From Streptomyces sp. NBC_01481 (GTDB taxonomy: Bacteria > Actinomycetota > Actinomycetes > Streptomycetales > Streptomycetaceae): a stretch of 64,000 bases of DNA. The notes beneath the pieces are model-generated. The model made no database searches, had not been told where the DNA came from, and saw only the letters and a program-made list of their open reading frames with translations. The stretch lies in assembly GCF_026339995.1 (NCBI RefSeq), contig NZ_JAPEPT010000004.1:620001-684000 (forward strand), read 5' to 3'. Shown in pieces: positions 24,524-33,629 of the stretch. Made by a program: the position numbers and the translations under genes. The first letter of the stretch is position 1, and every line of letters starts with the position of its first letter.

Positions 24524-26008
24524 ATGCTCAGCACAGCGATCCATCTGGCGGCCACGCCGCCCCAACTGCTGCCGGCTCGTGAGCTGATGGCCTTCACTCT
24601 GGCTTCGCACATCCTGCTGGTCCCGTTCGGAGTGGCACTGCCGCTCATCACGCTGCTGATGCATCACCGGGCGCTTCGCCGCAACGATCCCGTTGCCCTC
24701 AAGCTCGCCCGGCGCTGGTCGGCGGTGATGGCCGTCCAGTTCGCCATCGGCGTCGTCACCGGCACGGTGCTGTCGTTCGAACTCGGCCTGTTGTGGCCCG
24801 GCATGATGGGGCGCTGGGGTGATGTGTTCGGGCTCGGCTTCGGTGTCGAGGCCTGGGCGTTCTTCCTGGAAGCCGTCCTGATCGCGATCTACCTCTACGG
24901 CTGGCGCCGGCTGAAGCCCTGGACCCACTTCTGGCTGGGCGTACCGCTGCCGCTGGCCGCCCTGATGGGGGCGTTCGGCATCATCGCCGCCAACGCGTGG
25001 ATGAACACCCCGCAGGGATTCAGCCTCGATGCCCAGGGCAAGCCCGTCGATGTCGACGTGCAGCAAGCGATCTTCACACCGATGTTCGGTCCGGAGTACT
25101 GGCACTTCGTCGTCGCGATGCTCATGACCGCCGGTTATGTGGTCGCCGGGGTGTACGCGGTGGGCTGGCTGCGTGGGCGCCGAGACCGCTACCACCGCCT
25201 CGGGTTCACGGTGCCGTTCACCGTGGCCGCGATCCTGACACCGATCCAGTTCATGATCGGCGACTCCGCCGCGCGCGCCGTCTTCCACAAGCAGCCGGTC
25301 AAGTTCGCCGCCATGGAGATCGTCTGGAAGACCGACACCCACGTGCCGGAGTACATGTTCGGACGGCTGAACAGCGACGGGACAATCTCCGGAGGACTCA
25401 AGATCCCCCAACTGGACTCGATCCTCGCCGGCTTCAAGCCCAGCACCCAGGTGACCGGGCTGACCTCGGTGCCTGCCGCCGACCGCCCCACCGCGGTCCA
25501 GGCCACCATCGCCCACTGGGCCTTCGACATCATGGTCACCGTCGGCAGCCTGCTGATCCTGCTGGCGCTCTGGTACGCCTGGTGCTGGCTGCGGCACCGG
25601 GACCTTCCTCGCAGCCGCTGGTTCTTCCGCTGCGCCGCCATCGCGGGAGCCGCGTGCCTGGTCACCGTGGAGTGCGGCTGGATCACCACGGAAGTCGGCC
25701 GCCAGCCCTGGATCGTGTACAACCAGATGCGGGTCTCAGAGGCGGTGACCGACACCCGCGCCGAATCGCTGTGGGCGATGCTCGGCATCGTCATTGTCGT
25801 GTACGTGGTCGTGCTGGGCGCGTTCCTCGCGGCCATCCTGAAGTTGCGCACCCGCTGGCGAATCGCCGACGAGGGCTTCGCAGCCGAGCGCGCCGTCCTG
25901 CCTCCGGAGGCGGAAACGCCGTACGGGCCCAGAGGCGAGCCTGAGCCCGCAGCCGCCGGGACCGCGCCCCGTGGCGGCTCGGACCGAACCCCTGGTGGTG
26001 CATCATGA
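24524..26008 (+). CDS. cydA: Cytochrome bd quinol oxidase subunit I
   Basis: 494 aa with about nine transmembrane helices. The heme ligands are recognisable: His29 in FTLASHILL, His194 in EYWHFVVAM, and Met in NQMR near residue 410. Conserved acidic residues lie in GVEAWAFFLEA (109-116). The Q-loop is of the short form. The C-terminal tail is extended and Pro/Gly-rich. The ATG has GAGG upstream. It reduces oxygen to water with electrons from quinol, and is coupled to cydB by an ATGA overlap. No cydCD genes lie in this window. Confidence 0.95.
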   Translation: MLSTAIHLAATPPQLLPARELMAFTLASHILLVPFGVALPLITLLMHHRALRRNDPVALKLARRWSAVMAVQFAIGVVTGTVLSFELGLLWPGMMGRWGDVFGLGFGVEAWAFFLEAVLIAIYLYGWRRLKPWTHFWLGVPLPLAALMGAFGIIAANAWMNTPQGFSLDAQGKPVDVDVQQAIFTPMFGPEYWHFVVAMLMTAGYVVAGVYAVGWLRGRRDRYHRLGFTVPFTVAAILTPIQFMIGDSAARAVFHKQPVKFAAMEIVWKTDTHVPEYMFGRLNSDGTISGGLKIPQLDSILAGFKPSTQVTGLTSVPAADRPTAVQATIAHWAFDIMVTVGSLLILLALWYAWCWLRHRDLPRSRWFFRCAAIAGAACLVTVECGWITTEVGRQPWIVYNQMRVSEAVTDTRAESLWAMLGIVIVVYVVVLGAFLAAILKLRTRWRIADEGFAAERAVLPPEAETPYGPRGEPEPAAAGTAPRGGSDRTPGGAS

Positions 26009-27048
26009 TGGCGGATTTCATTGCGTGGGTGATGGTGCTCGCCATCGCCGCGTATGCCTGCGGTGGGGGTACCGACTACGGCGCAGGGTTCTGGGACCTC
26101 ATGGCCGGGGGCGCGGAGCGCGGCAAGCGGCCCCGCTGGCTTGTCGATCACGCGATGGCGCCGGTCTGGGAGGTCAACAACGTCTGGTTGATCTTCGTCT
26201 TCATCGTCATGTGGACCGGCTTCCCGACGATGTTCCAGGCCGTCTTCGAGGCTATGTGGCTGCCGCTCGCGCTCGCGGCCGTGGGCCTGGTGCTCCGCGG
26301 CGCCGGGTTCGCCCTGCGCAAGCCGTCCCGCCGACTGGCTCAACGGCGGATCTACGGTGCGGCGTTCGCCATTTCGTCGCTGCTCACGCCCTTTTTTCTG
26401 GGGGCGGTGCTCGGCGGCATCGCTGCCGGTCAAGTCGCGGTCGGGACCCCCGCATCCGCGGACGCCTGGAGCAACCCGACCTCGGTCCTCACCGGTCTGC
26501 TGACCATCGCCGCCACCGCGTTCCTCGGGGCGGTGTTCCTGTGCGCCGATGCCCGACGGTTCGGTACGGAAGACCTCGTGGGCTACTTCCGTCTGCGGGC
26601 GCTGCTTGCTTTCGCCGCGATCGTCGTCCTCGCGCTCGTCGCCCTGCCCGTCACGCATGACGATGCCCGGCACGTCTGGGAGGGCCTCACCGGCGGCCTG
26701 GGTCTGCTGATGATTGTCCTGGCAGCGGTGTGCGGTCTGGCCACGGTGCTGCTTCTGGTACGCGGGTCCTACGGCTGGACGCGCTACACCTCGGTGGCGA
26801 GCGTGGCCCTCACTGTCGGCGCTTGGGGCTTCGCGCAGCGGCCCTACCTTCTGCCCACCTCACTGACGGTGGCGGAGGCGGCCGGCGCCCCTCATACCCT
26901 GCGCTGGCTGGCGATCGTCACCGGCATCGCGATCGTGCTGGTCGGCCCGGCTCTGGTGCTGCTCTACCGGCTCGACACGCAGGGTGAGTTGGAGCCGCTG
27001 ACCGACGCCGACACGCTGGCGGCCAGAGCGCCTGGCGACCACCTGTAG
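26005..27048 (+). CDS. cydB: Cytochrome bd quinol oxidase subunit II
   Basis: 347 aa, about eight helices. It starts in an ATGA overlap with cydA. The motifs GGTDYGAGFWDLMAGG and APVWEVNNVWLIF are diagnostic of CydB. It forms the heterodimer with CydA and does not carry the hemes itself. A strong hairpin follows at 27072-27122, so the SDR-ndh-cydAB transcript ends here. Confidence 0.95.
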   Translation: MMADFIAWVMVLAIAAYACGGGTDYGAGFWDLMAGGAERGKRPRWLVDHAMAPVWEVNNVWLIFVFIVMWTGFPTMFQAVFEAMWLPLALAAVGLVLRGAGFALRKPSRRLAQRRIYGAAFAISSLLTPFFLGAVLGGIAAGQVAVGTPASADAWSNPTSVLTGLLTIAATAFLGAVFLCADARRFGTEDLVGYFRLRALLAFAAIVVLALVALPVTHDDARHVWEGLTGGLGLLMIVLAAVCGLATVLLLVRGSYGWTRYTSVASVALTVGAWGFAQRPYLLPTSLTVAEAAGAPHTLRWLAIVTGIAIVLVGPALVLLYRLDTQGELEPLTDADTLAARAPGDHL

Positions 27049-27071
27049 CGGAAGCTGGTCAGGTTCCCTCA

Positions 27072-27122
27072 GCGACGGAGCCGGCGGCCGGTGGCGCGTC
27101 CATCTGCCGCCGGCTCCGTCGC
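27072..27122. terminator. Hairpin terminator after cydB
   Basis: GCGACGGAGCCGGCGGC and its exact complement form a perfect 17-bp stem with a 17-nt loop, between the convergent cydB and GMC genes. Confidence 0.85.
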
Positions 27123-27138
27123 TGCGTACGACACCCCG

Positions 27139-28719
27139 TCAGCGCAGCCGGGCGGCGATGTGGTCGCCGACACGCAGGGCGTTGGCGATCGCGGTCAGCG
27201 ACGGGTTCACCGCGCCGATGCTGGGGAAGAAGCTCGTGTCCACTACGTAGAGGTTGTCGAGGTCGTGGGCCTTGCAGTCGACATCCAGGGCCGAGCTGCG
27301 GGGGTCGGTGCCGAACCGGACGGTGCCTGCCTGGTGGGCGGTGGCCCCGATGGGCATGCCCTTGTGGAGGTAGATGCTGTGCGACAGCAGGTGGTGCTCG
27401 TGCATGCCCAGGTGCCCGAGCATCCCCTGGAGCTTGTGCTGGAGGCGCTTGAGCCCGGCGACGTTGTTCTTCTCGTCGAGGGCCAGGTGGATGTCGCCGT
27501 TCTTGTCGAGGGTGACGCGGCTCTCGGGCAGCGGGAGGTCCTCTCCGCAGAGCCAGAAGTCAACGGCGTGGTGCGCGAGCATCTCGAACGGCATGTCCGG
27601 TGAGACCGCGCCTGCCCAGCGCGGGGCCTCGCCGTGGATCTGATCGGCGTCCGACTTGCCCAGCATCTGGATGCCGCCGAGCGGGAAGTCCCAGTCGTCG
27701 GCACCCAGGTACCAGTCGTGCAGTGCCAGAGTCTTCTGGAACTTGGTGGGGTTCGGCTCCTTCGACACCGCCATCAGCGCCAGGTTGTTGTGCCGCATGT
27801 AGTGGCGTCCCACCACGTCCGAGCTGTTGGCCAGGCCGTCCGGGTGTTTGTCGTTCGCCGAACGGAGCAGCAGGGCAGCGGAGTTGACCGCGCCGCAGGC
27901 GACCACGACGATGTCGGCGCTGAATTCCCGCGTCGATTCGCCCTCGAGCTCGGCAACGACACCGGTGACGGTGCGTCCGGTCGGGTCGGTCTGAAGGCGC
28001 CGGACATGGGCGCCCGTCACCATCGTGACGTTGTCGTGCTTCAGCGCCGGGTCGACGCAGATCACCTGGGCGTCGGACTTGGCGCCCATCAGGCAGGGGA
28101 AGCCGTCCACCCGGTCGCAGCGGATGCAGACGCTGTTATGGGTTGCTCTGCCGTGTTCGTCCTGGGTCAGGTTCACGCCGATGGGCAGATGGAAGGGGTG
28201 GAGCCCCTTCTTCTCCAGGTCGTCGCTGAGCTGCTGGATACGCGGCTCGTGTTCGACCGGGGGGTGCGGGTACTCGCCGCTGGCCGGGCCTTCCGTCGGA
28301 TCCTCGCCGTGCCGCCCGTGTACGAGGTAGAGCTGCTCCGCCTGCGTGTAGTACGGCTCCAGGTCCTCGTAGCGAATCGGCCAGGCCGGAGAGATGCCGT
28401 CGTGGTGGCGGAGCTGGCCGAAGTCCTCGGGCCGGAGCCGGAAGAGCGCCGCTCCGTAGAACTTGGTGTTGCCCCCGACGTAGTAGTTGACCTCCGGGGG
28501 GAACTGATTGCCGTGCTTGTCGTGCCAGAACTCGGGGGCACGGTATTTCCCCTTGACGAAGACGGCGGTGGAGTCCCAGTTGTCCCGCTCGCGGGGCAGG
28601 TAGCCGCCGCGCTCCAGGATCAGGATCCGCTTGCCGGTGGGGGCCAGCCGGTGGGCGAGTGTGCCGCCGCCCGCGCCCGTACCGATGATGATGACGTCGT
28701 AGTGCTGATCGTCGGCCAT
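27139..28719 (-). CDS. GMC-family FAD oxidoreductase
   Basis: 526 aa. The N-terminal FAD motif is DVIIIGTGAGGGTLAHRL (10-27), followed by YYVGGNTKFYGAALFR, the GMC signature region. A Cys-rich stretch (SVCIRCDRVDGFPC) is typical of an actinobacterial GMC branch. The C-terminal GMC motif reads YVVDTSFFPSIGAVNPSLT with a catalytic His further upstream. GMC enzymes oxidise alcohols or sugars such as glucose, gluconate or cholesterol-like substrates. No gluconate dehydrogenase cytochrome subunit is adjacent. The gene precedes cyd genes in reverse orientation, near gluconokinase. Substrate uncertain. Confidence 0.88.
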   Translation of the reverse strand: MADDQHYDVIIIGTGAGGGTLAHRLAPTGKRILILERGGYLPRERDNWDSTAVFVKGKYRAPEFWHDKHGNQFPPEVNYYVGGNTKFYGAALFRLRPEDFGQLRHHDGISPAWPIRYEDLEPYYTQAEQLYLVHGRHGEDPTEGPASGEYPHPPVEHEPRIQQLSDDLEKKGLHPFHLPIGVNLTQDEHGRATHNSVCIRCDRVDGFPCLMGAKSDAQVICVDPALKHDNVTMVTGAHVRRLQTDPTGRTVTGVVAELEGESTREFSADIVVVACGAVNSAALLLRSANDKHPDGLANSSDVVGRHYMRHNNLALMAVSKEPNPTKFQKTLALHDWYLGADDWDFPLGGIQMLGKSDADQIHGEAPRWAGAVSPDMPFEMLAHHAVDFWLCGEDLPLPESRVTLDKNGDIHLALDEKNNVAGLKRLQHKLQGMLGHLGMHEHHLLSHSIYLHKGMPIGATAHQAGTVRFGTDPRSSALDVDCKAHDLDNLYVVDTSFFPSIGAVNPSLTAIANALRVGDHIAARLR

Positions 28720-28890
28720 GCGGGGTCCCGTTCTAGGAGTCGATGGCTGTCCTCGCCGTAGTGCTCGCCCGCAGGGCAGGTGGTGTGCGGGTCAAAATGC
28801 ACCTGCATACGTGGGACATTCAGTGCCGAATCCGAAGCTATCGGGCGGCCTTGGTGGCGGCGACCGGATGAGTGCTGAAGAGGTCCCTGT

Positions 28891-29415
28891 TCACCCGATC
28901 GCCCGTACCGCGCTCGACGCCTGGTCGACGATGCTCTGCGGGTCGGCCGCCGCGTCGACGGTCACGCCGCGCTCGTCGGGCCGCAGCGGTTCGAGTGCGG
29001 CGTACTGGGAGTCCACCAGCCGGGCGGGCATGAAATGGCCTCTGCGTCCGGCGACCCGCCGTTCGGCGGACGCCCGGTCGAGCGCGAGGTGCAGGAACAG
29101 GACGTCTTCGCCCGCCCGGCGGAACAGGTCCCGGTATTCGTACCTGAGAGCCGAGCAGGCCATCACCCCGCCCCGGCCGGAGGCGGTCGCCTCCCGGATC
29201 CAGTCGGTGAGGGACAGCAGCCACGGCTTGCGGTCCTCGTCGTCGAGTGGTCGGCCGGCGGCCATCTTGGCGCGGTTCGCGGCCGGGTGGAAGTCGTCAG
29301 CCTCTACGAAGGGCACCGCGAGCCGATCCGCGAGCAGCCGGCCCACCGTGGACTTACCCGAACCCGACACACCCATGACCACCACGACCGGTGGCACCCG
29401 AGACGCTGCTCCCAC
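28891..29415 (-). CDS. gntK: Gluconokinase
   Basis: 174 aa from a GTG. The P-loop GVSGSGKST (15-23) is followed by VEADDFHPAANRAKMAAG, DDEDRKPWL and CSALRYEYRD, all hallmarks of GntK. It makes 6-phosphogluconate from gluconate and ATP, feeding the pentose phosphate or Entner-Doudoroff route. It is placed 171 bp upstream of the GMC gene on the same strand. It supports the idea that gluconate is produced by neighbouring enzymes. Confidence 0.92.
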   Translation of the reverse strand: MGAASRVPPVVVVMGVSGSGKSTVGRLLADRLAVPFVEADDFHPAANRAKMAAGRPLDDEDRKPWLLSLTDWIREATASGRGGVMACSALRYEYRDLFRRAGEDVLFLHLALDRASAERRVAGRRGHFMPARLVDSQYAALEPLRPDERGVTVDAAADPQSIVDQASSAVRAIG

Positions 29416-29516
29416 GGAGGTTCTCCCAGCCTCGTCCGGTCCGACTCGGGCCGACGGTAGGACAGGGCCCCGCCCGCTGAGCTGCCCGACCGGCCGACAG
29501 ACTCTACATTCAGCCC

Positions 29517-30479
29517 ATGAGCCCCATGGACCGTCCGACCGGTCGGAGCGACGCGAGGTTTCTGCTCCCGTACCCGCCGTCGCAGATCGGGGGCCTGCCC
29601 GAGGGCCTGCCGGTCGCGGTGTGGGACGGTACCGGCTCTCCGCCCGGCATCGAGAGCCTGGCGGCGGTGGAGTTCTTCGTCATTCCGTACACCTTCGCGG
29701 ATGTGGCCGCGCCGCTGATGCCCCGCCTGCCGCGGCTCCGGGTCGTCCAGTCCCTCTCCGCCGGCGTCGAGGACCTCCACCAGCACGTCCCCGCCGGCGC
29801 GGTGCTGTGCAACGCCGTCGGAGTGCACGACGCCAGCACCGCCGAGCTGGCGGTGACGCTCACGCTCGCATCGCTGCGTGGCCTCCCCGGCTTCATCCGG
29901 AATCAGGACACGGCCGAGTGGCTGAGCGGCTTCCGCCCCGCGCTCGCGGGCCGCACCGTCCTGCTGGTGGGCTACGGCTCCATCGCCTCCGCGGTCGAGG
30001 CCCGGCTCACCCCCTTTGAGTGCGACGTGCTGCGAGTGGCCCGGACCGCCCGAGCTGCCCCGCGCGGTCCCGTGCACCCCATCACCGAACTGCCCGAACT
30101 GCTGCCCCGCGCCGACGTCGTGATCCTCACCGTCCCGCTCACCCCGCACACCCGCGGCATGGTCGACGCGGACTTCCTCGCACGGATGGGGGACGGGACG
30201 CTGCTGGTGAATGTGTCCCGGGGCCCCGTGGTGGACACCGGCGCGCTGCTCGCCGAGCTCGGCGCCGGACGGCTGAGCGCGGCGCTCGACGTCACCGACC
30301 CCGAGCCGCTCCCCGCCGGGCATCCGCTCTGGCACGCCCCCAACACCCTGATGACCCCCCACGTCGGCGGCACCACCTCGGCCTTCCTGCCCCGCGCTCT
30401 ACGCCTGGTCCGGGCCCAGTTGCTGCGCTACCTGAAGGGGGAGCCGCTGGAGAACATCGTGCTGCCGCCCACCCCCTGA
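29517..30479 (+). CDS. D-isomer-specific 2-hydroxyacid dehydrogenase
   Basis: 320 aa. The cofactor motif is VLLVGYGSIASAVEARL, with the third Gly of GxGxxG replaced by Ala. The catalytic Arg lies in LVNVSRGPVVDT, the Glu in DVTDPEPLPAGHPLW, and the His in LMTPHVGGTT. Such enzymes reduce 2-keto acids to D-2-hydroxy acids with NAD(P)H. With gluconokinase divergent and a GMC enzyme nearby, 2-ketogluconate or glyoxylate reduction is plausible. The ATG at 29517 has a second in-frame ATG six bases later. Confidence 0.88.
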   Translation: MSPMDRPTGRSDARFLLPYPPSQIGGLPEGLPVAVWDGTGSPPGIESLAAVEFFVIPYTFADVAAPLMPRLPRLRVVQSLSAGVEDLHQHVPAGAVLCNAVGVHDASTAELAVTLTLASLRGLPGFIRNQDTAEWLSGFRPALAGRTVLLVGYGSIASAVEARLTPFECDVLRVARTARAAPRGPVHPITELPELLPRADVVILTVPLTPHTRGMVDADFLARMGDGTLLVNVSRGPVVDTGALLAELGAGRLSAALDVTDPEPLPAGHPLWHAPNTLMTPHVGGTTSAFLPRALRLVRAQLLRYLKGEPLENIVLPPTP

Positions 30480-30531
30480 CGGAGGTCCGGCGCCGAGCTC
30501 TGCGGGTCGGCTTGCAGAGTCGGGGACGGCC

Positions 30532-31476
30532 TCAGAACACTGCGATCGGGTTGACCGGTGAGCCGGTGGCGTCCGGCAGCCTCAGCGGGGCGATGACGCA
30601 CAGGAACGACCAGCGCCCTTCCGCCTCGCAGACAGCCACAAGGTCCTCGAACTGCAGGTAGTCCAGCAGGTGGAGGCCCATGGCGTGGACGGCGAGCACA
30701 TGCACAGGGAAATCGACGCCCTCGGTGGAGCTCGGGGCAGTGTCGTTGTTCCCATCGCCGCCGAGCACCGCGACCCGCCGGTCCGCCAGAAACTCCAGCG
30801 CGGAGGGATGGAGCCCGGCGCGCATGTCTGCCGAATGCCACGCTCCCAGCTCGTTGCGGCGGCGGCGGTGCCCGACCCGGACGAAGAGGAGATCGCCGTC
30901 GGACACCCGGACGTGCTGGGCGCTCTCGGCCGCGGTGAGGTCGTCGAGGGTCACGTGATCGCCTGGTTCGAGCCACGGCACACCGCGCAGCCGCGGAATG
31001 TCCAGCAGCACGCCGCGTCCGACGATTCCGTCGCGAGCCGCTTCGACGGACAGGGCTGTCGCCCCGGCCGGCGTGACGGTGCTCGCGTCCACGCCGCCGT
31101 TCAGCGTGCCGTCGTAGATCACGTGACACAGGGCGTCGAGATGGCTGTCGGCGTCACCGTGAACGTTCATCGTGAAGCGGTCCCTGGCGAACTGGAGCCC
31201 GCTCGATTCAATCCCGCCCCGTACGGCGCCCGTCATGACGTGCCCGGTCGGCTCAGGATTGTCGGGCCCCGGTTCCGTCTCGATCTGCGCCGCCATCGTC
31301 ACCGTGCGGCCCGACCTCACCTCGGCTGCGGCCGCCACCACGTGGCGCGGCGTGATGTCGTCCAGGGCACCGCGGTGGGAGCTACCGGCCTTGCGGCGGA
31401 CGCGTGCGTAGAGTTCGGCGAATTCGCGGGCGCTGAGCCGCGGCAATTCCGCCGGGGTGGCCCTGACCGCGCTCAC
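30532..31476 (-). CDS. Cyclase-family (kynurenine formamidase-like) metal hydrolase
   Basis: 314 aa from a GTG that overlaps the GH15 stop as GTGA, so the two are translationally coupled. The zinc motif NVHGDADSHLDALCH resembles HxGTHxDxPxH of the cyclase/AFMID superfamily, and later HAMGLHLLD and DNNDTAP segments fit it. These enzymes open amides, lactones or isatin-type rings. With a glucoamylase partner and a gluconolactone-making SDR nearby, a lactone substrate is attractive, but that is speculation. Confidence 0.8.
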   Translation of the reverse strand: MSAVRATPAELPRLSAREFAELYARVRRKAGSSHRGALDDITPRHVVAAAAEVRSGRTVTMAAQIETEPGPDNPEPTGHVMTGAVRGGIESSGLQFARDRFTMNVHGDADSHLDALCHVIYDGTLNGGVDASTVTPAGATALSVEAARDGIVGRGVLLDIPRLRGVPWLEPGDHVTLDDLTAAESAQHVRVSDGDLLFVRVGHRRRRNELGAWHSADMRAGLHPSALEFLADRRVAVLGGDGNNDTAPSSTEGVDFPVHVLAVHAMGLHLLDYLQFEDLVAVCEAEGRWSFLCVIAPLRLPDATGSPVNPIAVF

Positions 31477-33287
31477 TTTCCTTCCCGGTCGAGCGCTTCG
31501 TCCAGGGTGACGGCAGCCATGATCAGCGACAGATGGGTGAACGCCTGGGGGAAGTTGCCCAGTTGCTCCCCGCTCGGACCCACCTCTTCGGCGAAGAGGC
31601 CGACGTGGTTGGCGTAGGTCTGCATCTTCTCGAAGGTGTACCGGGCCAGGGGCAGCCGCCCGGCTCGGGCCAGCGCGTCCACGTAGAGGAAGGTGCACAG
31701 GCTGAAGGTGCCCTCCGAGCCGCGCAGTCCGTCCGGTGATGCCGACGGGTCGTAGCGGTAGACGAGACTGTCGGAGACGAGCTTGCGGTCCATCGCGTCG
31801 AGCGTGGACAGCCAGGCGGGGTCCCTGGGGGCGAGGAACTTGACCCTCGGCATGACCAGGAGGGAGGCGTCGAGGACGTCGCCGTCGTAGTGCTGGACGA
31901 AGGCGCGCTCCCGCTCGCTCCATCCGCGTTGCATCACCTGCTCGAATACGGCGTCCCTCGCCTTGCGCCATTTCTCCAGATCGGCAGGTCTGCGGAAGCG
32001 GTCCGCCAGCCGCAGCCCCTGGTCGAAGGCCACCCAGGCCATCACCCGGCTGTAGGTGAAGTCCTTCCGGCCCCCTCGGGTCTCCCAGATGCCCTCGTCC
32101 GGCCTGTCCCACGCGTCGGCGAACCAGTCCAGCGTCCTGGTCAGCATCTTCCACCCCTCGTACGTGGCCTGCTGGGCGAGCTCAAGGCCCTGGGACACCG
32201 CGTAGAGGGCCTCACCGTAGATGTCGAGCTGGAGCTGGTCCGCGGCACCGTTGCCGATCCGGACCGGGGAGGATCCGCGGTAGCCCTCGAAGTGATGGAG
32301 GATCTCTTCCGGCAGGTCGGGGTTGCCGTCGACCCGGTACATCGTCTGGAGCGGCTCACCGTCCTTGCCGTCGCGCTCGTGCAGACGGGCCACCAGCCAG
32401 TGGACGAAGGCGGTGGCTTCGTCGGCGAAGCCGAGGTCCAGCAGGGTCCGCACGGACAGAGCGCCGTCGCGTACCCAGGTGAACCGGTAGTCCCAGTTGC
32501 GCTCCCCGCCGACCTGCTCGGGCAGCCCCGTGGTGGCCGCGGCAACCAGGGCGCCGGTGGGGGCGTAGGTGAGAAGTTTCAGGGTGATCACCGAGCGGTG
32601 CACCAGCTCGGGCCAGCGGCCCCGGTAGCGGGACTGGCGCAGCCAGGTGTGCCAGAAGTCGACGACCTCCCAGAACTGCTTGGTCACCCCTTCGACTGTC
32701 GGAGGTTCCGGCGTGGCGCCCGGAGCGCACACCGTGAAGACTGCGCCGCCGAACTCTCCCGCGCGCAGAGTCAGCCTGCCGCGTACGTCCTGGCCGTTCC
32801 TCTCCAGCGGGAAGGTGCCCTGGAGGTGTGCCTCAATTCCCGGAGCCCGGAACACGGCAGCGTTGTCGTCGAGTTCGAGCTCGTGCTCGGCGCGGCCGTA
32901 GTCGAAGCGCGGCCGGCAGTCGAGCGTGAAGTCCACGGTCCCCCGCACAACGCGCACCCCCCGGATCAGGGTGTGCCGGTCGCTGGCGACGCCGGTCCGG
33001 TCCGGGGGCATGAAGTCGATCACCTCGCCCACACCGTCGGGCGACATGAAGCGGGTCACCAGGACGGCCGTGTCGGGGTAGTAGAGCTGCTTGCAGGTCC
33101 CGTCCGGGTGCTCGGGGGCCAGCTGGAAGTATCCGCCGCGGTCGTGGTCGAGCAGCGCGGCGAAGATGCTGGGGGAGTCGAACCGGGGAGCGGCGAACCA
33201 GTCGACGACGCCCTGCGACGAGACGAGGGCAGCGGTCTGCAGGTCGCCCACCAGGCCGTGCTCGGCGATGGGAGGGTAGCGGTCCAT
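31473..33287 (-). CDS. Glycoside hydrolase family 15 (glucoamylase/trehalase type)
   Basis: 604 aa from the ATG at 33287, chosen because GGGAG precedes it and the family begins with MDRYPPIAEHGLVGD. The frame extends 31 codons upstream to 33380 without homology. The (alpha/alpha)6 catalytic domain is in the second half: RNWDYRFTWVRDGALSVRT, DIYGEALYAVSQG and EEVGPSGEQLGNFPQAF. The beta-domain occupies about 1-220. Members release glucose from maltooligosaccharides or hydrolyse trehalose. No signal peptide, so it acts in the cytoplasm. It shares a transcript with the cyclase-family gene. Confidence 0.9.
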   Translation of the reverse strand: MDRYPPIAEHGLVGDLQTAALVSSQGVVDWFAAPRFDSPSIFAALLDHDRGGYFQLAPEHPDGTCKQLYYPDTAVLVTRFMSPDGVGEVIDFMPPDRTGVASDRHTLIRGVRVVRGTVDFTLDCRPRFDYGRAEHELELDDNAAVFRAPGIEAHLQGTFPLERNGQDVRGRLTLRAGEFGGAVFTVCAPGATPEPPTVEGVTKQFWEVVDFWHTWLRQSRYRGRWPELVHRSVITLKLLTYAPTGALVAAATTGLPEQVGGERNWDYRFTWVRDGALSVRTLLDLGFADEATAFVHWLVARLHERDGKDGEPLQTMYRVDGNPDLPEEILHHFEGYRGSSPVRIGNGAADQLQLDIYGEALYAVSQGLELAQQATYEGWKMLTRTLDWFADAWDRPDEGIWETRGGRKDFTYSRVMAWVAFDQGLRLADRFRRPADLEKWRKARDAVFEQVMQRGWSERERAFVQHYDGDVLDASLLVMPRVKFLAPRDPAWLSTLDAMDRKLVSDSLVYRYDPSASPDGLRGSEGTFSLCTFLYVDALARAGRLPLARYTFEKMQTYANHVGLFAEEVGPSGEQLGNFPQAFTHLSLIMAAVTLDEALDREGK

Positions 33288-33629
33288 GGCCACTCCCGGG
33301 GCTCGGAGATGCTCCTGCGATCCACCATCGCTCACCCCGGTGGTCCTCGCCATGCCGCGGCGGGGCGACCGCTCGCCCATGTCCCCAGGTCACGGGGCGG
33401 CGCTCTTACGGCGTAGGGCCCTGGCGGAGGGCCATCGACGGTGGGGCCACAGCAGGGCCGTCCGGGCGACCCTTGGGGGACCAGGCCGCGTACCGCTCTC
33501 GGTTTGCCGACCGCCCGCCCGGCGGGCGTTACTGGCTAGGGCCTGCCCAGGGCACGTGGGGTCCGCACTCGACGCGCGTCTGCGCCCCCGGTGCGGCCGA
33601 GTGGCCCGGCGATGGAGGTGTGCATGGAG
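33288..33629. other. Divergent intergenic region between GH15 and DUF389 genes
   Basis: No gene recognised. It should carry both promoters. I see no clear operator. Confidence 0.4.

Noticed and set aside
31480..32154. Long minus-strand extension of the cyclase frame through the GH15 gene
   Set aside because: This is an alternate-frame shadow; the GTG at 31476 overlapping the GH15 stop is a normal coupled start.
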